Shown: positions 57,090-64,000 of the stretch, piece after piece
How the letters are laid out: each line of letters starts with the position of its first letter
How positions within the stretch are numbered: position 1 is the first letter of the stretch
Assembly (NCBI GenBank): GCA_023525975.1
Contig: JAKNSE010000030.1
Location: 124,001-188,000 of the forward strand
Length of the DNA: 64,000 nucleotides
From: Smallanthus sonchifolius
Taxonomy: Eukaryota; Streptophyta; Magnoliopsida; Asterales; Asteraceae
Direction of reading: 5' to 3'
Made by a program: the position numbers and the translations under genes
The notes under the pieces: generated by a model
The model's input: the letters and a program-made list of their open reading frames with translations, nothing else
Database searches by the model: none
What the model was told of the DNA's origin: nothing

Positions 57090-57301
57090 TGATCGCGTGT
57101 CGAAGGCTAATAAAAAATATAATTAAAAACTGATCATTAGCTACTTTAGACTGTAGTACGGTAAGTAAGGTTATCGAAAGGGATCGCTCCCGGGTTCAGA
57201 TTACACACGTTGGTGATAAACTTAGTAAATACTTGTTAAATTCCACATAGACATAGATTGCAAAACATCAATAAACTAATAAATAGATACAAGCCAAAAT
57301 A
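57090..57301 (-). repeat. Remnant of the 3' LTR
   Basis: Matches the 5' LTR at 61612-61966 but lacks about 145 bp in the middle (5' LTR bases near 61702-61842) and everything beyond 'tttgactgtgc'. The truncation point coincides with the edge of the inverted block. Confidence 0.88.
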
Positions 57302-58063
57302 TTTGACTGTGCGTTTTGTTGGGTACCCTTCCCTCGAAACTCCAAGATCTAGGAGCACTTATTATTCTAATACAAATAGGTGAGTTTAAACTGGATAGAG
57401 CATTGTTGGATCTTGAAGCATGTGTGAGTATTTTACAGAGGAGTCTGTATGATCAGTATGACTTTGGTCCATTACAGAAAGTTGACACCACTGTGGTGTT
57501 GGCTGTTCAGACTCCTAAGCGTCCTCGGGGGGATTATGAAAGGTGTGATTATGAATGTAGGTGAGTTTTATTACCAAGTTGACTTCTTAGTATTGGATTG
57601 TGCCAAGAACACACAACCGACTGTTATTCTGGGTAGACCGTTCTTAGCTACTGCTAACGAAATTATCAATTGTGTTGAAGGAACGGTAAGAATGAGATTT
57701 GGTGATTAGAAAATGATTTTCGAGGTGTTTTCAAACTTGTCTAAACTTAATGTTAACAAGTGTGAACCTCCTGAAAAGGAGAATCACGCGAACAGGAAAG
57801 ATTGTTTTATGATTGACATGGTAGATGAGAATAAAGAAGGTGAGACTCAAGAGAAAGGAAGAAAGAAAAGGTCAAGAAAAAGGAAAAAGAAGGGAAAGAA
57901 ATCGCAACTTCTTGAAGAAGAAAGAGAACTGTTTGCTTTGTTTATACAGGTATGGAAGAAGTTTGATGATGGGAGGAATGTAGCTTGGAGAAGGTGGAAT
58001 GCAAGTACCCCACTTGACCACCATAAACGAGATATCAAGTTCGGTCTGGCTGAAGACCAATAA
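57302..58063 (+). pseudogene. Retroviral-type aspartic protease region, inverted
   Basis: The plus-strand translation has the Athila/Tat protease layout: GTLPSKLQDLGAL, then ALLDLEACVSI where an active site would read D-L/T-G-A, then VILGRPFLATANEIINC, the C-terminal flap-side motif. The active-site Gly is replaced by Glu (DLEAC). One extra G in the run at 57527-57532 shifts the frame, and a TAG lies at 57707-57709. After it, a Lys/Arg-rich segment (RKKRSRKRKKKGKK) runs to the stop at 58061-58063. No reverse transcriptase follows. Confidence 0.75.
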
Positions 58064-59597
58064 ACTTAGTACTCTTGGGAGGCAGCCTAAGATATGTTTT
58101 CTTTTTATATTTGTTTTTAGTTAAATGAACGTTGTGGGTGTATTCCCTACAAAACCCTAACGAGACTTTACTCGTCCTTTAGGGCTACCGAGAGGTTTAA
58201 AAGGCTTGTTGCATACGCTAAATACAATCGTGATTCCAACGAAAGTGAGTTAGGACTTTGTTTTTGTTTTGTATATTTTTGTGTGCGAGCCGACCAAGTG
58301 TGGGGAAGTTTCACAGGTTTTCAAGTAAGTTTGGTGCAATTAAGGGTAATACACAATTGTTTGGGGGGTAAGGTATCTCAAAAGAGTTTTCAAAAGAAAA
58401 ATTACCCAAAAATATAGAGTTTGTAGAAGTTTGTGTGTGTTTTTCGATGTTTTCGGTGTGTGTTTTTCGGAGTGTTTCAGGGATTCGTGACTTATTCGGT
58501 GAGGAAAAACATTACAATTGGCATTTCAGGTAAGTATTTATCATATTTGATAGTTGGAACGGGTTTTGGGAGAGTTTTGAAAAAAAATTAATAATAATAA
58601 TAATATATTTTTTTAATTTAAATCCATTCCAATCCACATCCGACACCCGTTTGACCCGCTTTTCACTCACTTTGACTTTCGCATTCGCGCATCTGTCTGC
58701 TACCCGGTACGTACGTTTCTCGATTTTTGTATTTGAGTCTGTTTTTCATTTATTTGAGTCGATTTTTGTAAATTGAGTATTTTTCGGTTTTTGTCGAGTC
58801 AGTTTGATGATTTTGGGTTTGTTTCGAGTTTAATTTTGCGAGGTTTGATTTTCTTGTAAAAGGCAATCCGATAGTAGATTTTGAAGACGATCGCGAAGGA
58901 AAGGATATATGATCGTATGAGTTTAGATTGAAAACAGTTACAGCTTGCAACCAGCTAAGTCATTTCCAATTCTCTGTATATTTTTATTTTTGTATATTTT
59001 TTTAATCGTCCCTCATCCTACATTGGGGGCAATGTAGAGTTTAAGTGTGGGGATGGAGACTGTAGTTTAGGTTTGTCGTCCGAGTCTGTATAGTCAGAAA
59101 AAAAAATTTCAAAAAAATTACAAAAAAAAAATTAAAAAAAAATAAGAAATCAGAAAAATCCATAAAAATTGAAAAAAAATATTTTAAGAAAATGTTTTGA
59201 AAAATCTTGCAATTAAATGGAAAATGATAGAAAAATTGGGAATTGGTTTTTCAAATTATAAATTTAAGAGAATGTGAATAAGATAGAAAGCGCAGTTAGC
59301 TTGGGATGTGTTGGTAGGCCCAGCCAGCTTTGAAAGGTTTACCCTAGGATTGTTAATAATATACTTAATTAAATCAGGAAATCTTATGGGTTCTCGCCTT
59401 TTGAGAAATAGTTAAGCTGAAATTACTAATAATAGTATAAGAGGTACCACTGTAGAGTTAAAACCTATATGTATTTTTAATTAAATGGCACACCCTTACC
59501 TTTTTATGAGAATAAATTTGGGACTGGTGGCTCGTAAAAAAACTGATCGTTAGGCGTGGTTGAAACATATGCCAAAGCTATAACTCATTATCAAAAT
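58064..59597 (+). other. Inverted non-coding spacer of the Athila/Tat-type element
   Basis: Contains 'accaagtgtggggaag' (58288), 'cattgggggcaatgtagag' (59021) and 'aagtgtggggatgg' (59042), wording I recall as typical of the 3' non-coding region of Athila/Tat elements in sense orientation. That supports inversion of this block together with the protease. Long A-runs at 59098-59160. Confidence 0.6.
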
Positions 59598-61440
59598 TTA
59601 GTACGCAAAGCGCGCAAAGGCTATTTTTAAAATTTTCCCATCTTTATCCTTTGTTGGATCTTGTTTACTTAAAGCTGATTGGATCAAAGTCAATGGAAAT
59701 GGAATGTTCATAGTTATATCTTCTAAACCATTTTCATAAAGAGATTTCTTCACATTTTTAATTTTTCGGTTATTTTGTGAATTTAAATCCTGATCAATGT
59801 CAGACTCAGACTTACTATCCTCCACCACTCTCTCTACAACCAGTGATGGAACACTTTCAACAGTAGAAACCTTAGATAATGGATGAAGACTTACCGCATT
59901 TATGTGCACACTCCTTGTGTTCTTGGAACTTGAAGATTGATGTTCAGGGTTGGCTTGAGTATCGCTAGGAAGCTTACCTGAATCTCTTCTGATTGCTGCA
60001 ACTTCCTCAGCCAATTGTCTAACTTGTTTTGCCAAGGCTTAATGATCTTTCGACTGAGTCTCCTGTTGCTACACTACTTCTTTAACCAGGACGGTTAACT
60101 CCTTAATATCTGACTTGATATCATCTAATCCAGATCGACCTGTTTGTTGATTTCCTTGATTCTGCCAGTTATTTTGATAATTACCGTGACCATGGTTGTT
60201 GTAATTTCCACGATTATTGTAATTCCATTGAGTTCCTGACTGGCGATTCTAGTACTACTGCCCCTGATTTTGTCCCCGAAAAGGAGGATTTAACTTATTA
60301 GAAGCATTACTGTAACTAAAATTAGGATGATTTGTGTTCGAATCCTAGTTTACATCCTCACTCCTTGATATCTGACTTGATATCATCTAATCCAGATCAA
60401 CCTGTTTGTTGATTTCCTTGATTCTGCCAGTTATTTTGATAATTACCGTGACCATGGTTGTTGTAATTTCCACGATTATTGTAATTCCCTTGAGTTCCTG
60501 ACTGGCGATTCTGGTACTACTGCCCCTGATTTTGTCCCCGAAAAGGAGGATTTAACTGATTAGAAGCATTATTGTAACTAAAATTGGGATGATTTGTGTT
60601 CGAATCCTAGTTTACATCCTCACTCCTTCCCAGCTGCGTAGGACAGTCCAAATCAATTGGGATGATTTGTGTTCGAATACTAGTTTGAAACCTGGATGAT
60701 ATGTGTTCGAATCCATATCATATTGCTTCTATTGACCATAAACCTAGTTTACATCCTCACTCCTTCCCAGCTGCGTAGGACAGTCCAAATCAATGTGCCC
60801 TAAATCACCACATATAGTACATACTACAAATGAATTAGCAGCTTTCGCCCCATTCATTCTTCCTTGGACCTAATAACCCTTATTCTGTCTTCCATGATTA
60901 TTTCCCTGTTGGTTGTAATTCTGATTACCCTGCCTCTGATTCAGACCATCACCATGATTTATCTCATAACCCTCATCAACCCACTCTTCTTCCTCATCAT
61001 AGAATCCCTGATTTTCTAATCCTGGTTTGGCTGTGATGGTTGGTGAAGTTGTTGTTGTAGAGGTAGGTCAAAATCCTCATATTCATCATATTGGACAGGG
61101 ATTTCATGGAATTGTCCATGTGGCCGAAGGTTCATCTGTATGGGTGGTTGGTGGGGTTGAACGTAGGGAATTTGTCTAGCGGGTTGGTTTGGTTGTGGGT
61201 GTGGGAAAGGTGGGTGTGGCATGTCTACTAAAGGTTGTGCTGATGGAGGTTGCTACTGAGGTGTAGGTTAGTTACCTTGATTGCTATGGTGACTGTGCTA
61301 ACTTTGCTGACTTATCTTTGAATAATTTATCACTGTTTCTGCTGTTCTGGATTGATGAGCTGCCCTATTCTTCCTTGCAGTTTTCTCGATTTCAGGATCA
61401 AAGATTAATGGCGAAGATTTTCCCGAGCGGCATGTATGAT
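59598..61440 (-). pseudogene. Gag of the Athila/Tat-type element, broken
   Basis: On the minus strand it begins near PLIFDPEIEKTARKNRAAHQ (about 61410), passes a Pro/Gln-rich part (61222-61016), a zinc knuckle CTICGDLGHIDLDC (about 60790-60835), an Asn/Gln-rich tract (NYNNRGNYNNHGHG) present twice, and a final open frame 60035-59598 ending KDGKILKIAFARFAY. Several stops interrupt it. The capsid region is reduced. Confidence 0.75.
60091..60630 (-). repeat. 270-bp tandem duplication within gag
   Basis: Units 60091-60360 and 60361-60630 are nearly identical ('ctgacttgatatcatctaat', 'ccgtgaccatggttgttgta', 'ccccgaaaaggaggatttaa'). A further partial repeat of 'tcactccttcccagctgcgt' occurs at 60621 and 60759. 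270 is a multiple of 3, so the frame is kept. Confidence 0.92.
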
Positions 61441-61596
61441 GCATGCAACTAACGAATCCTGCACACACTCAAACAAGCAAACACAAGTGTAATACTGAAC
61501 GAAAAATTAAAACTAACTAAAAATAAAAATATTTTTGGGTTTTTTATAAAAGAAACAAACTAAACTAAAACTAAAACTAAGCGCACCGATTCCTCT

Positions 61597-61608
61597 GCAA
61601 CGGCGCCA
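61597..61608 (-). other. Primer-binding site (tRNA-Asp type)
   Basis: On the minus strand TGGCGCCGTTGC lies three bases after the 5' LTR. It is the start of the tRNA-Asp-type site commonly used by Athila elements. Confidence 0.88.
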
Positions 61609-61611
61609 TTT

Positions 61612-62821
61612 TGATCGCGTGTCGAAGGCTAATAAAAAATATAATTAAAAAATGATTCTTAGCTACTTTAAACAGTAGTACGGAAAGTAAGGTTGTCGAA
61701 CCCACAAGGAATTCGTGGAGAATACTATTTAAGTATTACTTAATAAAACTGCAGAAACTACTGATCTTTGAATACTGACTTTGAAAACGATTGCTAAAGC
61801 AACAAACTTTAATTGAATTGAAAGTGATTAAGAGAAAAGGGATCGCTCCCGGGTTCAGATTACACACGTTAGTGATAAACTTAGTAAATACTTGTTGAAT
61901 TCCACATAGACATGGATTGCAAAACACCAATAAACTGATAAATAGATACAAGCCGGACTATTTGACTGTGCTGATTAACTATATAAAACCGAATAATTGA
62001 CACATGTTGAATAACTAACTAATTAACAACTAATTTCAGAGTATAAGACTTAATGAATTCAGTGGTTCACGACTAGAAAACCGAGTAACTGATGAAGACA
62101 CCAAATCCCAAGAACCAAATTGTTTAATCAATAAAGGAAACAAAAGACGCAATTAACTATACGATTGAATCACAAATCTCATCCAACAAAGTATAAACCC
62201 AGAAAAACTCACAAAACACAAGTAATCCTACACCAGGGAATAACCACAAGTGATTTAGCTACGCATAAACATGATTGTACCTTTAAAACTTAATCCGGAA
62301 TTACAAAACATCAATGAATGAATTAGAAAGCTTCAAGCACCCTCTAGATCGCCCAAAAGTCGTCCAATAAGCTCCAGGGAATGAATGATGACGGCCTTTA
62401 GGGTTTAGGCTTGAATATAAACCAAAAATCACAAAATCCCTAAAAAAACTCATTTTGGTGTACGCTACGCCCTCACCCAAACTCCTACGCTGACTACCCT
62501 GATCAACGGAGACTTAGACGCCAAAAATATTCCAGCGTAAGCTACATCGGGGCTGTCGTAGGCTACGCCAAAACCTAATTTTCATACTCAACTCGTTGAA
62601 ATACCCCAAATCCATATATTATGGCTCTCGTAACTTATTTTCTATCCCGGGATATGCTTATGTCAAGTTTTGCACTTTAGAATTTCCTGATCAGTCTTCA
62701 TCTTTGAATAGTTGCAAGTCCATTCTTTCTACTTTAAAATGCTTCCAAAACACGTACTTAGCATAAATCATAAGAATATGAAATTAAGCATAAAAACTCT
62801 CATACAATCACACACTTATCA
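61612..62821 (-). repeat. 5' LTR of the Athila/Tat-type element
   Basis: 1210 bp. On the minus strand it starts TGATAAGTGTGTGATTG at 62821 and ends CACGCGATCA at 61612. A cluster of GCGTAG/CTACGC words lies at 62460-62575. Confidence 0.88.
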
Positions 62822-62826
62822 GCATG

Positions 62827-63233
62827 CTAGTATATTTGTTATCTACTCTGATATAATTATTCAATATGGTATTTAATATTTTTTAAATTTTCTGATTACG
62901 AACTCACCAATGCAAGTTGACATAGTTTTGTTTTTTAGCACGCATTTCAGGTGATCGATGATTGATGGTTGAGAAAGTGCTTATAGCTTATAGCATTCCG
63001 ATGGCGATCGATTGTGATGAGACGGCTTGTTGGTTGTTTTTTTAAGGCTTGTGTTAAAATTATAATTTATGTTGTATTGTGTCTTTCACCGGTCACGATG
63101 TTTGAATACTTTAAGATTTAAGTTTCTTGTACTGTAATTCAATCGATGTTTTAGTGAAAGACTTTTGTAAGTTCCACCGGGTATTATCTATATCAACTGG
63201 CCACGCTGAACCTGGCTTGGGTGGGGTGTGACA
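62827..63233 (+). mobile_element. 3' part of another gypsy LTR
   Basis: 'cgaactcaccaatgcaagttgac...catttcaggt' (62899-62951) parallels the 3' part of the LTRs at 35.2 and 51.1 kb, and the stretch ends GGGGTGTGACA at 63233. The Athila/Tat-type element appears to have inserted into it, so its 5' part should lie left of 57085; I could not identify its start. Confidence 0.45.
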
Positions 63234-64000
63234 GGCAGGGACCACCACTAATCTCTGTTGTGTCATTACTTGTGAGCACGGGCTTTCCAGCAACGGAAAA
63301 TCGTATCTCCCTACTCTGGATCCACATGTATCTAATAATACTTAAGCAATGCATTTGTTTTATCGTATAACAATACATATACTAATAATCATTAGTTTGT
63401 TTAATGTGTGTAGAGGGCCGAGTTGAAAAGACCGTTGTAGACAGTCTGCATGGAGCGGGAAGCTGATCGGAACAAGACTGTGTCACTCGAGTCGCAATGG
63501 CTCGATTGATAGTCGAACTAGCCCGAGTGACCTGATGACACTCAAGACCCGATGGATCCGGAAGACCATCCATTTCAGCTAGTTTTCACTTTTGTATATA
63601 TATTAAGCATATATTGTATTTAATTTTATTATAATTAGATTTTTTATTTACGGATTATTTTTTTATTATTTATATGTTTCGGTAATTTAAATTAGTTTTT
63701 AAAATATGAATTATTTTAAATATCATTAAAATTTTTATTAACAAAATAAATAATTAAAAATAATAAAAATTATTAAACAAAATAAAATATTAAAACTAAA
63801 AGTTATTAAATTAAATAAAATTTTAAAATAAATTAAAAACAACCCGTCGGTAAACTTATGAAGTAATAAAATTCTAAACCCCGTCAGAAAAATATTCATC
63901 CACACCGGTTTTTTCTGATAGAGTATCACTGACGTATTCTCGTCTGTAACTAGACATACGGGTTTCCGGCGAAGTGTCCATCGGTGATGTTTAATAGTTT
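63234..64000. other. AT-rich end of window, no gene seen
   Basis: 63234-63570 is moderately GC-rich without a recognisable domain. 63600-63850 is very AT-rich. The last 150 bp contain 'ccgtcggtaaac' and 'ccccgtcagaaaaa' words that may belong to a CACTA-type element cut by the window edge. Confidence 0.35.

Larger units (their letters stand above)
57090..62821 (-). mobile_element. Athila/Tat-type gypsy element with inverted interior, TSD gcatg
   Basis: On the minus strand: complete 5' LTR 62821-61612, tRNA-Asp-type primer site, gag 61440-59598, and an LTR remnant 57301-57090 at the far end. gcatg flanks the whole at 57085-57089 and 62822-62826. The protease ORF and downstream spacer (57302 to about 59597) lie on the opposite strand. 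Inverting that block gives the expected order gag, protease, spacer, LTR. Reverse transcriptase, RNase H and integrase are absent. Confidence 0.85.

Noticed and set aside
62827..63233. Minus-strand LTR start TGTCACACCCC at 63233
   Set aside because: LTR ends are imperfect inverted repeats, so this reads like a start on the minus strand; the 'aactcacc...ttcaggt' stretch shared with the other LTRs supports plus orientation.

Overview
This is nuclear DNA from a flowering plant, most likely Asteraceae. The evidence is plant-type LTR retrotransposons, CACTA, MULE and Helitron elements, a plastid petD insertion, an intronless carboxylesterase, and a degenerate retrotransposon ORF of a 'longin-like' type that I associate from memory with Anthemideae annotations such as Tanacetum. 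The family and tribe are inference. Almost the whole window is transposable-element sequence. There are no bacterial genes, CRISPR arrays, operons or recognisable RNA genes.

Host-like genes are few: one apparently intact carboxylesterase (CXE18-type, 13800-14822, +), one unrecognised acidic ORF (30885-31307, +), and a 3'-truncated RWP-RK (RKD-type) gene (28875-29428, -) inside a CACTA element.

Layout. 1-9.4 kb: a petD fragment, a copia relic split by a second LTR element that carries a long broken accessory ORF, and a gypsy LTR fragment. 9.4-13.65 kb: two copies of the carboxylesterase upstream region, one carrying a SINE, separated by a gag relic that holds a solo LTR. 15.7-20.9 kb: a MULE-like inverted-repeat element holding a full-length copia element with unusual TA...TA LTR ends. 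21.3-24.4 kb: a Helitron, a palindromic CACTA MITE and a TRIM-like element. 25.3-30.5 kb: a 5.2-kb non-autonomous CACTA element with about 19 copies of a palindrome and the RKD gene. 31.5-32.4 kb: two MITEs. 33.0-48.8 kb: a Tekay-type gypsy array with three LTRs and two internal regions, bounded by one target-site duplication. 49.5-51.4 kb: a related solo LTR. 53.1-53.6 kb: a second Helitron. 57.1-62.8 kb: a minus-strand Athila/Tat-type element with an inverted internal segment.

Most element boundaries rest on matching target-site duplications read directly from the sequence: ctaag, taactatcac, aaa, tat, gttta, gttaa, gcatg, tttat, and an 11-bp one for the SINE. A recurring oddity is that many of the LTRs carry a cluster of one short word in both orientations (dyads), with a different word in each family. 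All work was by eye; family and lineage names come from motif recognition, not database searches.
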